A stretch of 64,000 nt of DNA from assembly GCA_009363875.1 (NCBI GenBank), contig CM018682.1, positions 57,000,031-57,064,030 of the forward strand, written 5' to 3'. Positions 1 through 12,178 of the stretch are shown here, piece after piece. This DNA comes from Mikania micrantha. Lineage: Eukaryota > Streptophyta > Magnoliopsida > Asterales > Asteraceae. A model generated the notes under the pieces. The model made no database searches. It was not told the DNA's origin and worked only from the letters and a program-made list of their open reading frames with translations. The first letter of the stretch is position 1, and every line of letters begins with the position of its first letter. The position numbers were made by a program, and so were the translations under genes.

Positions 1-19
1 GCCACTGCCTGCTCATGAG

Positions 20-1170
20 TTGGATCCTGCTACTATAGCACTGGCCACACTGCGGACCAGTCAACTGAGGGACGTGATCCCAGACATGATGAACCGTATC
101 AACAGCCACAACGGTAACAACATCGCCAACTCATCTGGAGAAGGCAGCGGTAACGCTCGCCACCATCAGGACTATTCCTACAAGAATTTTGTAGGATGCA
201 AGCCACCGAGTTTCAGTGGCAGTGAGTGCCGTCGTATTGATCCAGTGGATCGAGAAGATGGAAACAACCTTAAACATTGGTGGTTGTCTTGATCAACATT
301 GGGTGAGATATACTGCTCGCTCGTTTAACAAGCGAGCTTTGACATGGTGAAACGCACAAGTACAGATAAGGGGTAGGGATGAAGCTCTGTCTATGCCTTG
401 GGATGACTTCAAGGCCATGCTGAGAGCAGAGTTTTGCCCTAGGAACGAACTCAAGAAGGTTGAGACTGAGTTACTCAATCTTGTCATGATTGGTGCTGGG
501 CATCTGGCCTATACCACTAGATTCCATGAGTTAGCTACATTGGCACCGGACGTGGTTCCAACATCGGAGAAAAGGATCGAGCGGCATGTCAGTGGACTGC
601 CGTTTTGTATCCAACGGCATGTGATTTCTGCCCCATCCTACTACCATGGAGATGGCTGTTACTCTGTCAGCAACTATGACAGACGTGATGGTTGCCTCCG
701 GGGCACTAAAGAAAGAAACGGAAGCCAAGGCTGGAACTTCAAGGAAGCCGGACAAGAGCCCGGCTAAGAAATAAAAGGTGGTCAGGAACTTTGATGTGAC
801 CACACAGACACCGATGATCAATCAACCACCACCGCTACAGATCAAGAGGCCCTACACTGGCACAGAACCGTTGTGCAACAGCTGCCAGTTTCATCATCTA
901 CCAAACATCCAGTGCACACATTGCACTAACTGTGGGAAGTTTGGACACTGGGCCAACCAATACAGGAGCACGGGGGCACCGAACAGAAACAACAACGTAG
1001 CTACTGCTGCTGCTGCTGATCACAGGTCTTGCTACAACTGTGGCGAGCCTGGACACTTTTCTCGGGATTGTCCCAAGAAGAATCAACAAAGGGCTCAAGT
1101 AGCTAGAGGACGAGCCTTTCAGATTGGAGCTGCTGCTGCTCGACAACACCTGAATGTGGTCAGGGGTACG
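20..1170 (+). pseudogene. Gypsy A gag (capsid/nucleocapsid), broken
   Basis: Gag would form the virus-like particle and bind element RNA. Capsid-like pieces are readable at 20-292 and 393-767, including the segment DDFKAMLRAEFCPRNELKK typical of plant chromovirus gag. The nucleocapsid lies at 778-1150 with two CCHC zinc knuckles. The second (1030-1071, CYNCGEPGHFSRDC) is intact; the first (about 922-963) has lost its last cysteine to tyrosine. Stops near 290 and a reading-frame change before 393 break the ORF, and sequence between the two capsid pieces is shortened relative to usual gag. The true start lies upstream of or close to the window edge. No function is expected from this copy. Confidence 0.85.
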
Positions 1171-4100
1171 TTTCTCCTATCTGACTTTTATGCATCCATA
1201 TTATATGATTCTGGAGCAGATTAGAGTTTTATCTCATCCGACTTTGCATGCCATCTTAATCATGTTGTGGAATCGTTAGACTCCCCTTATACTATTGAGA
1301 TAGCAAACGGCAAACAGATAACAGTTGACACAGTACTTAGGAATTGCCCATTAACACTTGGCGATCACACATTTTCCATCGATTTGATACCGATGGAACT
1401 GGGAAGTTTCGGTATCATCGTTGGAATGGATTGGCTATCTCTTAACAGAGTTGAGTTCGTCTATTCGGAAAAAGTACTACATATTCCAGTGGAGAACGAT
1501 CGGATCTTGGAAATTCATGGAGATCAAGCAAGCTGCAGTGTAAAGATAATATCGTGCATGAAGGCCCGTAAATACCTCAGAAAACGGTGTATCGCATTCA
1601 TACCTCACAAGGTAGAGAAAGACAAGAAAGCAATCAAGATTCAAGACGTACCAGTTGTGAAAGACTATGCGGACGTGTTTCCGGATGATTTACCGGGACT
1701 GCCACCCGAGAGATCGGTGCAGTTTCCAATCGATTTGATTCCGGGAGCGACTCCTGTAGTTAAGTCTCCTTATAGACTTGCACCATCAGAAATGTAGGAA
1801 CTGTCCAATCAATTACAAGAGCTACTCGACAAAGGATTCATTCGACCAAGTTTCTCACCGTGGGGAGCTCCGGTACTCTTTGTTAAGAATAAGGATGGAT
1901 CTTTCAGAATGCGCATCGATTACAGAGAGCCCAACAAACTCACTATCAAGAATCGGTAACCGTTACTGAGGATTGATGACTTTTTTGATCAGTTGCAAGA
2001 AGATCAGTACTTTTCAAAGATAGACCTGCGTTCAGGTTATCACCAGCTCCGGATTCAAGAGGACGACATACCCAAGACGGCATTTCGTACCCGATATGGT
2101 CACTACGAATTCATGGTGATGCCATTCGGACTGACGAACGCACCGGCAGTGTTCATGGATTTATTGAACCAGGTGTGCAAGCCGTATCTAGATCAGTTCG
2201 TTATCGTCTTTATTGATGATATATTGATCTACTCAAGAAGAAAGAAGAAACATGAACGACATCTCAGGACAGTCTTGGAACACCTGAAAGACGAACGAAT
2301 CTATGCCAAATTCTCCAAGTGTGAATTTTGGTTGAGAGAAGTTCAGTTCTTGGGTCACGTGATTAACAATAATGGTATTCACGTGGATCCTGCCAAGATT
2401 GAAGCAGTCAAGAACTGGGATGTGCCCACAACAACAACAGAAATCAGATCATTCTTAGGATTGGCAGGTTACTATAGGAGATTCATCTCGAATTTCTCTA
2501 AGATATCCTTGCCTCTCACCAAACTCACACAGAAGAGTGAACCCTTCGTGTGGACACGGAAACAAGAAGACGCATATCAAACACTGAAACAAAGATTGTG
2601 CAATGCTCCAATCTTAACACTCCCAGAAGGCAATGATGACTTTGTAGTATACTGTGATGCTTCCCATCAGGGACTCGGTTGTGTTTTAATGCAACGAGAG
2701 AAAGTGATTGCCTACGCATCAAGACAGCTGAAAATACACGAGAAAGAACTACAAAACACATGATTTAGAACTGGGAGCTGTTGTCTTTGCTTTAAAGATT
2801 TGGAGACATTACCTGTACGGTACCAAATGCACTATCTTCACAGATCACAAGAGTTTACAACACATATTTGATCAGAAGGAGCTTAACATGAGACAGAGAC
2901 GTTGGGTTGAGCTCCTGAACGATTACGATTGTGTGATCAAATACCATCCGGGCAAAGCAAATGTTGTTGCAGATGCTTTGAGCCGGAAGGAAAGAGTCAA
3001 ACCCTTGCGCGTTCGAGCAATGGGGATGACCTTGCAATCAAGCCTGAGAGATCAAATTATACAAGCACAACAAGAAACAATGGTAAGAAACAACTTGAAA
3101 CATGAGATCGATTGTGGAGCCGAGAAACATTTCGAGACAAAACAAGATGGAGTTATCTATTTTCAGGATCGAGTTTGGATCCCGGCAGTAGATGAACTTC
3201 GAACACTCATTGTTGACGAGGCACACAAGACACGTTATTCTGTTCATCCTGGTGCTGATAAGATGTACCAAGATCTCAGGTCGTTTTATTGGTGGCCGGG
3301 AATGAAGAAAGATGTTGCCACTTATGTTGGCGAATGCCTAGCATGTGCCAAGGTCAAAGCAGAACACCAGAGACCATCAGGTTTGCTCGAACAACCGGAG
3401 ATACCACAATGGAAGTGGGAACAAATAGCTATGGATTTTATTACCAAGCTACCCCGTACTTCCAGCGGACACGATTCGATTTGGGTCATCGTTGATCGAT
3501 TGACCAAGTACGCACACTTCTTGCCGATCAGAGAAAACTACAAGATGGAAAAGCTAGAAAGACTCTATGTTGATGAAATAGTAGTACGGCACGATGTGCC
3601 ATTGTCTATTATTTCAAACCGGGACAGTCTATTTACATCGCGGTTCTAGCAATCATTGCAACAATCTCTAGGGACAAGTGTAAACTTGAGCACCGCTTAT
3701 CATCCACAAACGGATGGACAAAGTGAGCAAACAATTCAAACCCTAGAGGATATGTTGAGAACATGCATCCTAGACTTTGGTGGATGTTGGGATAAACATT
3801 TACGACTCATCGAGTTCTCCTACAACAACAGCTACTACAGCAGTATCGGATGTGCTCTGTTTGAAGCACTATATGGTAGAAAATGTCGGTCTCCAATTTG
3901 TTGGACCGAAGTGGGAGACAACAGAATCACTGGGCCTGAACTTATTCATGAAACTACTGATAAGATTGCCCAGATACAACAGAGACTATAAGCAACACGT
4001 AGCCGCCAAAAGAGTTATGCAGAAAAACGACGAAAGCCTTTGGAATTCCAAGTGGGTGACCGAATCATGTTGAAAGTGTCCTCATGGAAAGGCGTAATTC

Positions 4101-4495
4101 GGTTTGGGGCTAAAGGCAAACTAGCATCAAGGTATGTCGGACCGTTTGAGATAACTCAACGCATAGGTCCTGTGGCATACAGACTCAAACTCCCTAATGA
4201 ACTCAGCGGAGTACACGATGTATTTCATGTATCAAACGTCAAGAGATGTCTCGCCAACGAATCATTGATCATACCTCTGGAAGAGATACAAGTTGATGAA
4301 CAACTACACTTCATTGAAGAACCTGTAGAGATCATGGAACGTGAAGTCAAGAGACTGAAACGAAGCCGTATCCCTATTGTAAAGGTTCGATAGAACTCCA
4401 AGCGCGGACCAGAATTTACCTGGGAGCGTGAGGATCACATGAAGACAAAGTATCCCCACCTATTCGAAGAAGTAGTTCCTGACAATGATGCTTAA
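1171..4495 (+). pseudogene. Gypsy A pol (PR-RT-RNase H-integrase-chromodomain), broken
   Basis: Pol polyprotein in the order protease (DSG at 1207-1215, followed two codons later by a stop at 1222-1224), retropepsin core with IIVGMDWL near 1410, RT (catalytic FIDD at 2209-2220, LGLAGYYRRFI near 2455), RNase H (CDAS near 2653), zinc-binding integrase head (GADKMYQDL, WWPGMK near 3290), integrase core (MDFITKLPR near 3430) and a chromodomain-like tail (about 4200-4460). In-frame stops sit at 1222, 1795, 1957, 3647, 3989 and 4391, and a small indel near 2740 shifts the frame. Several stops replace conserved tryptophan or glutamine codons by single transitions. The ORF would end with TAA at 4493-4495, 33 bases before the LTR. 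Confidence 0.9.
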
Positions 4496-4516
4496 ATTCG
4501 GGACTAAATTTCTTTA

Positions 4517-4528
4517 ACAAGGGGAGAC
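4517..4528 (+). other. Polypurine tract of gypsy A
   Basis: Purine-rich AACAAGGGGAGA-type tract directly before the 3' LTR start TGTGACATCC. In LTR retrotransposons this primes plus-strand DNA synthesis. It follows the pol stop by about 20 bases. Confidence 0.8.
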
Positions 4529-5308
4529 TGTGACATCCTGTACCAGATCGTCCGGCAAGTCCGTACGGTATGTGTACTTTCACTATTTACTGTGTGTAAA
4601 TACAATGTATGAACAGTGTGTGTGATAACATTACTCTAAAAACAAGAAATAGTTGTACGTGTTTAATTGAAAACTTAAATACCGTAAGTACAACAACTCA
4701 CGATAAACAATAGTTGTATGTATTTAGGTGAAAACTTAAGTACAATTAATACAACGAATCAAGAGAAACAACAGTATACAAGTAAACAACAGGAACATGT
4801 CGATAGCGATCTGATATCCATAGATGACAGGAATCAAATGGCCGATGAATCAGTGTGAAAACAATATGAAAACAGGAAGTTTAGTTGAGTTCGTCGGTGA
4901 GGAAACACAATTCAGAATACAATTGCAATGTCGTTTCAGAATAACGAACTGACAGTGTGCTTGTGTGGGTGACGATTCACAAAAACATATCTGTGAGTTT
5001 AACGTTCTGAAATGATGACTGGAAAGTAGAAAACAAAAGTCAGAAAGCAAAACCATCGTCGTGTTCGTTCGGGTGACGATTCGAACGAAAACACGCGAAG
5101 GTAACGCGATCTGACGAAACATTTAAAATAATCGTTCGATAAAATAATTCAAGAAAATAAAATGTAAAAGATTTACTGGGAATAACCACTTTCCAAACAT
5201 TAAAAATAAACCTTTTTATTTTAAAACGAAAATAACGCGCGTAACGTTCCGGAAACGCAACGAAAACGAGAACCGAGCTACAAAAAACGAACCCGAACAC
5301 GCACGGGA

Positions 5309-5316
5309 TATATATA
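5309..5316 (+). promoter_or_regulatory. TATA box of gypsy A LTR
   Basis: TATATATA about 780 bases into the LTR, followed within 30 bases by a CT-rich stretch rich in TCTCTC, the usual layout of a plant LTR promoter and transcribed leader. The homologous position in the opposite-strand solo LTR (17659-17664) is also a TATA box, which supports the call. Confidence 0.7.
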
Positions 5317-5719
5317 CCCTAAATGAACCATTTTTCTCATTTAATTCACTCTTTCTCTCTCTAAACTCTCCCACCCGTTTTCTCTCTCTCTCTAAAATTC
5401 AAAGCTTCAAACCCTTAGATCTAGCTCGATTCTTCACGAAAATTGGTGCTCTTGGTGTCCAAACGTAGCCACAAACTTCCTCTACATGAAAGTACAACTG
5501 ATCTGAGGAGAAACCCGCTGAGAATTGAAGTAAATGAGCTTGAACATTTCAAAAACTATGGTTTTTGTACCCTTTTGGTCGAACAATGATGTCAGCCGGC
5601 TCAAACCTCCACCCAAACACCACACAAGCGAATACGAAGTAGCAGGAAGGTGAGGATTGCCATGGACGAACCTGCAACAACCTGAGAATCGATGATGGTG
5701 ATGAACAAGCATCGCTAAG

Positions 5720-6000
5720 AAGCTGGGTCGGCCGAACCTTCGACCAGCCGAACCTCGGTGGAGCTGGGCTAAGGGTGGCCGAACCTCTCACCATCAGCGA
5801 ACCTTTGGTTTGCCAACCCAGGTCATGCTGGCTTAGAGTTCATAACTCACAAACCCTCTATGCAAACCCTACACTCGACCGAACCTTAGAAGCCACGAAT
5901 CAAAATCACCGGGCCTTGTATCTAGCTGAACCCTTACTGGAACGAACCTACACCCTGGCCGAACCTAGACCATGCTAAGTCTAGAGGTTCCACCGAACAT
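5720..6000 (+). repeat. Cluster of GCCGAACC motifs in gypsy A LTR
   Basis: About ten copies of GCCGAACC or CGAACCT with irregular spacing, in the transcribed part of the LTR. The same motif clusters at the corresponding place in the solo LTR (16880-17270, as GGTTCGGC), in LTR D (35560-35830) and in LTR B (13665-13800). Function unknown. Confidence 0.75.
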
Positions 6001-8021
6001 ACCAGCAACTCAACCCAAAGGTTCTCTAGAATTGGAGTCACCACACCCATTGATCCATTGATTTGGCAAAGTCGATTGGTTCGGCCCACTGTGTTTGATT
6101 TGGCCCAATCATTCGACCCATATACACAAACATCCGGCCCAAGCTTATTCACATTCGGCCCATGATCATTCATTCGGCCCATGTTTATCAGATCGGCCCA
6201 CTTGTGTTAAGTTGAAGCAAACACTTGACACAAATTTAAATGATAACATGCATAGGATTCAAAAAATCATACAAAGGTGGTGAACTTTGGCTCACTAGAT
6301 TTCACAAAGTCAAAACATCATGTTTTAACAAGAATTGTGTCTAAGTTATCTATGAACCTTGTAAGGATTGTTTCAAGTGTAACAAGAGCAACATCTGGTC
6401 CTAAACCATACATCTAATTGATGTTTATAAACTAAAATAGTTTCAAGATTACATATTATGACAAGTTTACATACAGTTGGATTTAAAGTCAATGACAAAA
6501 TGCGCTAACTTTAAGCTAATTGGGTTAGGTATAACTAAACGGAATAATAAGTAAACTGGACCGAATGATGACCGTGACTCACAAGTGTTAGCCAACTCTA
6601 GGGTTAACACATATACGCACAAAAAATCACTACAACTTATACTTATAAGTTACAACATCGTGCAATCAATACAGGATCGTGAAAACAACAACAAGTACAA
6701 CAACGAGCGGGTGCATTCTTGTTTATACTTAGTCAGCCACATCAACAACAAGGTGAGTTCATACGCCCCTTTTCTAATCATTAACTGATTTTAAACTCTC
6801 GGGGCTGAGAAACATGCTAAATCTTTTATTTATTTAAAAGTTTTAGTTTAACATATTGCTTATACTTTGATTTAGATAATATTGCTTGACTTATTATCGT
6901 TTATCATTGTATGCATGCTTGTATGACCATGTTATGACAGAGACAACTAAGATGAATATGATAATATAACTTCATAAATCATCAACACAGTAGAATAACA
7001 TAGTTGTAAGATTCTATCTTATAACACTTACCTATTCTTACAAGAGTAAACAATGAAATTATCACAGGTGAACATGAAGACAACAACAACAACAAACAAT
7101 AATGATTTGAAGATAACATATCTTCATAATATCATTAAACATCGGAGTTAGTTAAGGGTAATATGACTAGTTCTATAACACTTAATTTACAGCATGATGC
7201 AAATTACAATATAACATGAAACAAGTATCATCCACCACCTGAGTCGACTAAGTGTAGTAAGACTAGCTCTTACCACAAGTGACTACATGGTGACTATATG
7301 GAACAACAAGGAATGATAATCATGATAATGTAATTTCATGAGAACAACATCATTCACACAACAATTAACATAGCATAATAAGACAGGATCTTATTTAACT
7401 TTGTTAACATCAACGAGAACACACAACATTCAGAACAAACAACATTGGTGAACATAATACAATTGATTACTATTGAACTGTCTGTATTATATCATTTCAA
7501 TCATGTGCCATGTATTCAAGTTTGATCATTGTAAGTGCCTTGACAAATCGCTGACCAGTTAGTTTGACGTGACTAAACCGACGATAGCATAGTGGTACCA
7601 TAGGTTTGACAAACCTCTAGCTTTTAGGGCTAGAATGTTGATCGTAATCTCATTTGACCGGTAACGTATGACAGGTGACAGGACGACGAACAGTCAGCGT
7701 CTGGTAAGCGACACATGGTGATATTAATCTGCAGTTATAATGGTAATTAATCCATCGTTTCCTGTTGACTAGTAGACTGAGGAATTTATTTTCCCTCATG
7801 TCATAATACTAATAACAGTTTCGATGAGGCCTACCATAATACAAAGTGGTAGAGGTAGATCGGATGCATTGTAATCTGATTACGTGAGGATTAGCAATGG
7901 ATTCCTTTTAGGCTCTATGCACTTCAACATATACATATGATACAACGGGTGAATATCAAATGGGATGCACAGATAAAATGAAAATGGGGATATATAGTTG
8001 TATCGCAAGTGGTGTTAAGTT

Positions 8022-8096
8022 CTATTAGATACGTGGTGGGATGTTGGCTGGGGCTTGTTCCCCTACATATGCCCTATATGTAAGCATTGCTAATAG
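8022..8096 (+). other. Hairpin module copy 1 (gypsy A LTR)
   Basis: Core GTGGTGGGATGTTGGC to CTACATATGCCCTATATG. Outer arms CTATTAG (8022-8028) and CTAATAG (8090-8096) are perfect complements. Inner arms GGGG (8050-8053) and CCCC (8060-8063) enclose CTTGTT. Farther out, CAAGTG near 8006 and CACTTG near 8107 can also pair. This A-family version has a shorter inner loop than the B/D version. Confidence 0.75.
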
Positions 8097-8644
8097 GATG
8101 AGATATCACTTGTGAATATAACTATGGAATGGCCATTGTGTGAACAAGTGAATCAAACAACTTACATGTAACATGTATGACATTGTGATTGTGTATGTGA
8201 AAAATTCAAGGTTTTCAATTATCAAATTTATGAAATCCCCAACCTACTGTTGACTTTGTTTAAATGCATGTTTTCTCAGGTGACGAACAGGTTTAGTCAT
8301 CAGACATTCAGGGACATAGCTAGTGGACTTTTAGAAGACCTAGCAACATTTTGTGTCGTGCGTACTTTTGAAATGACAAAACAATGAATCATCTTTTGTA
8401 GATCTTGTACAGTTACAAGATAGAAACTCATTGATTCTGTTGATTAGATTTACTTGGTTAAATTATGAGGAAACAATGTAATTTAACTTTGTAATTCTAT
8501 ATCATTGTCATGTTAGCATTTCTCATTACTATATCATGTACTATGCAAACAATCTGATCATTCAATTATCTCAACGATATCGCGCCCTGAGAACTTTCCA
8601 CCCGACAGGAAACTCGATCCAGCCCGCCGGCTCGGGGTGTGACA

Positions 8645-9960
8645 AACAATACTGGGAAGTTCGAAATAAACCGCCGATAGTAACCGGCAAGTCCAAGAAA
8701 TGAACAAATCTCCGTTTGTGTCTTAAGTGTAATCCAGTTCTTCATATCTGCAAGCTTCGCAGGATCCACGTGAACAGCCTTTTCATTGACTATGTGTCCC
8801 AAGAATTGAACCTCCTTAAGTCAAAATTCACACTTGGAGAATTTGGCATACAATTGCTTTTTCCTTAGGATCTCGAAAATCAACTTAAGGTGTTGCTCGT
8901 GTTCTTCTTTGCTGTTGGAATATATCAGTATATCATCGATGAACACAATCACAAATTTATCCAAGTATGGCCTGCAGGCATGGTTCATGAGTTCCATGAA
9001 AACTGCAGGTGCATTGGTAAGGCAAAAGGGCATTTCCAGAAACTCGTAATGGCCATATCTCATTCTAAAACCTGTCTTGGGAATAGCATCTTCATGAACA
9101 TGAAGCTGATGATACCCGGACCAAAGGTTGATATTCAAAAACCATGCCGAACCTTGAAGTTGGTCGAAAAGATCGTCGATGCGCGGCGACGGATATCGAT
9201 TCTTAATGGCCAGCTTATTCAATTCGCGTTAATCGATGCACATTCGGAATGATCCGTCCTTCTCTTTGACATATAAGTTCGGTGCACCCCATGGCGAATG
9301 GCTTGGGCGAATGAATCCTTTATCAGACACTTCTTGCAACTAACTCGCCAATTTTTGTAACTCTGAAAGCGTAAGTCTGTACGGAGGTTTGGCAACTGGG
9401 TTCGCACCAGGTACTAAGTCAATTCGAAATTTTACTTGATGTTCTAGTGGAATCCCCGGCAAATCTTCTGGAAATACTTCTGGAAAATCTTGTACAACTG
9501 GAACGTCTTGAATGCTTTTGTCTTTCTCTTGATCATTCACCATATGCGAGAGAAAAGCTATACACTTCTTTCTTAAACACTTCTTAGCTTTGATACATGA
9601 CATTAGTTTAAGGCCCTTACTAGGAGTTTCTCCAAATACACTTAGAGTTTCTCCCGAAGGTAAAGGAATACGAATGAGTTTCTCAATGCATACTATCTCC
9701 GCCCTGTGAGTGGCCAACCAATCCATGCCTATGATAACATCAAAGCTACCAAGATGCATAGGTATGAGATCTATTGGGAAAACGTGATCGTTAAGATTCA
9801 CCGTACATCCAATAATAATAGTGTCAATATCAGTTAAGTTTCCGTCAGCCAGCTCCACATTAAACGGTTTATCTAGTTTCTCTTGATCTATCAAAGCTAC
9901 CAAGACGCATAGGTATGAGATCTCAGGAACGTACCATTAACGATGTCCTGATTGGCTTGA
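8645..9960 (-). pseudogene. Gypsy B pol fragment (protease to RT), broken
   Basis: Reading from 9903 down to 8645 on the minus strand: retropepsin core (FDVIIGMDWLATH), linker with KGLKLMSCIKAKKCLRKKC, then RT with SGYHQLHVHEDAIPKTGFRMRYGHYEF, the intact catalytic FIDDILIYS (near 8925-8951), and LGLAGYYRRFISNF, where gypsy A is inserted. Frame changes occur near 9340 and 9220, and a stop replaces the tryptophan of the KCEFW motif near 8820. The protease active site is missing: 9890-9923 instead repeats 9739-9772 (34 bases, one mismatch). Closely matches element D pol. Confidence 0.88.
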
Positions 9961-11073
9961 GCTGATGGAGCATTCAGTTGAAAAGCTCTGCCTATTGCCA
10001 CCCTCTGATTATTACCAGTCTGTCTTGGGCACTGATTTTAAAAAGTGACCAATATCACTGCACTCGTAAAAGGCCCTCGCCTGTGCAGGCGCAAGACGAA
10101 AAGGTATTGCTTGAAGTGGTTGTGCATAAGGAGCAGGCAGTGAAGCGGTGTAGGTTGCATCCATTGTGCTTGCGGTGCGCTCCTACATACTTTAGCAAAA
10201 TGACCATACTTACCACAATTTTTGCAAACGCGACATGGTAGGTTAGGTGCATGATGATATTTGCATACATTGTATTGCTGAACCACTCCAAGTGGAGGTA
10301 TGGTGTTGAAGTTGCTGAACGATTGTTGGCCGGTAGGTGTAGTAACAACATAGCTTCTTGACTTCCTCTTCAGATTGTTGCTTTTGGACGAACTGGCTGC
10401 TTCAGTCTTGACTTCAGTTGAAGTCTCTTTTGCAGCGGTCTTAGTGTCAGTTTTCTTTGTTCCCTTTCATGTGAGTGATCTAGCCTTCACATGGTTATCA
10501 GTCAGTGTAGCAGATAGGCGGATTGCAGCTTCCAAAGTGGCAGGGTTGCTACCGAATACGGTGTCTTGAATCTGCATAGGCAAACCACCTATATACCTCT
10601 CTATTGCCCTCTCCAATGGTTTCACCAGATGAGGTACTAGTGAACTCAACTTCTAGTTTCCTCATCTCACTACGAGGACAGAACTCTGTGGTCATCAGAG
10701 CCTTAACTCTGTCGTTCCACCAAGTTAGTGCTCTCTTTTGGAAAACACTCGTGGCATAGCGCACCTTCATATTTTCTGGGTAGTCACTGTTAATGAAGGT
10801 GTTGTCAATACTCTCAAACCACTACAACAGATCACTGGCTCCCTCAGCACCTGTGACTTTTTTCAGGTTATAGGAGTTGAAATGCTTGAAAGTACAAACA
10901 GGTTGGTGTACACCACCCCTGTTTTGATTGAGAGTCTGGTTGGCTTGATTCAGTTGAGTCACCAACTCAGTAATAAGATTTGCTAACTACTCCATCCCGG
11001 TATTGGCATTGTTGTTGTTAGCATCCCCACTGTTGGTGTTTGTATTATCTTCGTTGTGACGACGCGGTGGCAT
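9961..11073 (-). pseudogene. Gypsy B gag, broken
   Basis: Starts with ATG at 11073-11071 (MPPRRHNED), the same start context as element D gag at 52201. Capsid pieces at 10770-10467 include KRALTWWNDRVKALMTTEFCPRSEMRKLE, with about 20 residues deleted after WWN compared with D. The nucleocapsid at 10286-10038 has one knuckle CKNCGKYGHFAKVC; the second is degraded, its central cysteines replaced. Stops and frame changes are scattered through the gene. Gag would package the RNA; this copy cannot. Confidence 0.82.
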
Positions 11074-11332
11074 GTTTCTGAAGATGTTAGAAACATGTTT
11101 CTATCGTTTAGAACGTAAGTTATAAAAAATAAGGTCAAACGAGTTTATTTTAACAGTTTGGAATACGTATATGGAACTATACTTATCTCTTATCTGTATT
11201 CTCAAACTCATAATAGGCATTAATTTCCTAATGTTATACTAAAGCATCCTAGTTGGTCATATCTAGTATAAAGTAAATATTCCTAAATTTCAAACTTTTT
11301 CCATCCTATACTAACACTGACAATCTCCCGAT

Positions 11333-11414
11333 GCAGTGCAACTAGTTTATATATAGGGCAAACGTAGACTTGACCCCAGTCACATCATCCGCCGTCCCAC
11401 CACCGTTGCAATGC
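11333..11414 (-). other. Hairpin module copy 2 (B 5' UTR)
   Basis: Plus-strand outer arms GCAGTGCAAC (11333-11342) and GTTGCAATGC (11405-11414) pair with one mismatch. Inner arms TGAC (11371-11374) and GTCA (11379-11382) are perfect complements around CCCA. The arm sequences differ from all other copies while pairing is kept. Confidence 0.75.
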
Positions 11415-11907
11415 ACCACGATTATGCCCTTGTTAGAATTTAGGGTATAACATGAATTTCTCAAGTGTTTCACTTCACAACCGTATCCTATGAAGGATAA
11501 TTATGAGTGAAGTGCATTCAAGTTCTTTTCGACAACTAGGTTCGCCTAATGTCAAAGTTCACCTGACATCTAGGTTCACCTATTTTCTAAGTTCACCTAA
11601 TGTCTAAGTTCACCTGACATTTAAGCTCCCGTACTATCGAAGTTTACTAAAGTTCCATACCAATTCTCAATGTCCATATCATCAATAAGGGTTCATATCC
11701 TCTCTAAGTGTCCAAATCGTCATGAAGTGTTCATATCTTCCCTCAAATATGTGTCCATAATACTTGTTCATAAGAATGCATATTCGTGTTTTCCAAATAA
11801 TTTCATCCAATCATTCCCAATAATCAATTTCTAATAACAATTTTCCATCAACCATTCCAACATATCCTAGTTATATCCTAAATTTCCGAAACTAACAGAC
11901 CCCCAAT

Positions 11908-11990
11908 ATATCACAAATGGTCTATGTATAGGGCATACGTAGGAATCGGTCGCAACCTATCCAGCTGCCAGCCCACCACATTTGTGATAT
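11908..11990 (-). other. Hairpin module copy 3 (B 5' UTR)
   Basis: Outer arms ATATCACAAATG (11908-11919) and CATTTGTGATAT (11979-11990): 12 perfect pairs. Inner arms GGA (11942-11944) with TCC (11960-11962), and GGT (11948-11950) with ACC (11955-11957), around CGCA. Compared with copy 10, two adjacent positions in each outer arm have changed in a compensating way. Confidence 0.8.
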
Positions 11991-12095
11991 AACACGAGTG
12001 TGTCCTTGTCTGGTGATCAACTATCAATCAATCCTAGACAAATATTTCCCTAAAAAAATATTTCCCTTATTCCTCAACACTGACATCCACCCAAT

Positions 12096-12178
12096 GTACT
12101 GTAAATAGTTTATGTATAGGGCATATGTAGAAGTCAGTCGCAACTGCTTCAGCCGCCAGCCCACCACCTTTACAATAC
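12096..12178 (-). other. Hairpin module copy 4 (B 5' UTR)
   Basis: Outer arms GTACTGTAAA (12096-12105) and TTTACAATAC (12169-12178) pair with one non-Watson-Crick position. Inner arms GAAG (12130-12133) with CTTC (12147-12150), and AGT (12136-12138) with ACT (12143-12145), around CGCA. The inner arm GAAG/CTTC replaces GGGG/CCCC or GAGG/CCTC of other copies. Confidence 0.8.

Larger units (their letters stand above)
1..8644 (+). mobile_element. Ty3/gypsy chromovirus A, partial (3' part with 3' LTR)
   Basis: This is the 3' portion of a Ty3/gypsy LTR retrotransposon. The order gag, protease, reverse transcriptase, RNase H, integrase, chromodomain-like tail, polypurine tract and LTR is seen directly. 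The integrase-after-RT order and the tail ending in a chromodomain-like block point to the chromovirus branch, most like Tekay/Del, which is an assignment from family knowledge. Its 5' LTR and gag start lie before the window. The element ends at 8644 inside the pol of the minus-strand element B; AACAA at 8645-8649 should be its target duplication if the same five bases flank its missing 5' LTR. Coding regions carry several stops, so it is not autonomous. Confidence 0.93.
4529..8644 (+). repeat. 3' LTR of gypsy A, 4116 bp
   Basis: The LTR starts TGTGACATCC after the polypurine tract and ends GGGGTGTGACA. Both ends are confirmed by comparison with the A-family solo LTR of the opposite strand (14451-32347, minus its insertion) and with the fragment at 56540. 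It holds a TATA box at 5309-5316, a CT-rich leader (5338-5395), a cluster of GCCGAACC motifs (5720-6000), TTCGGCCCA repeats (6070-6200), one copy of the hairpin module (8022-8096) and a GC-rich hairpin end (8581-8644). No gene is visible in these 4 kb; the short ORFs here lack any recognisable domain. Plant chromoviruses of the Tekay/Del group are known for LTRs of this size. Confidence 0.9.

Noticed and set aside
4850..6283. Short ORFs in gypsy A LTR as host genes
   Set aside because: No domain, no conservation with the homologous solo LTR frames, motif-repeat composition.
7990..8110. Hairpin module as a hammerhead ribozyme (retrozyme)
   Set aside because: I find no CTGATGA and GAAA core around the stems in any copy.
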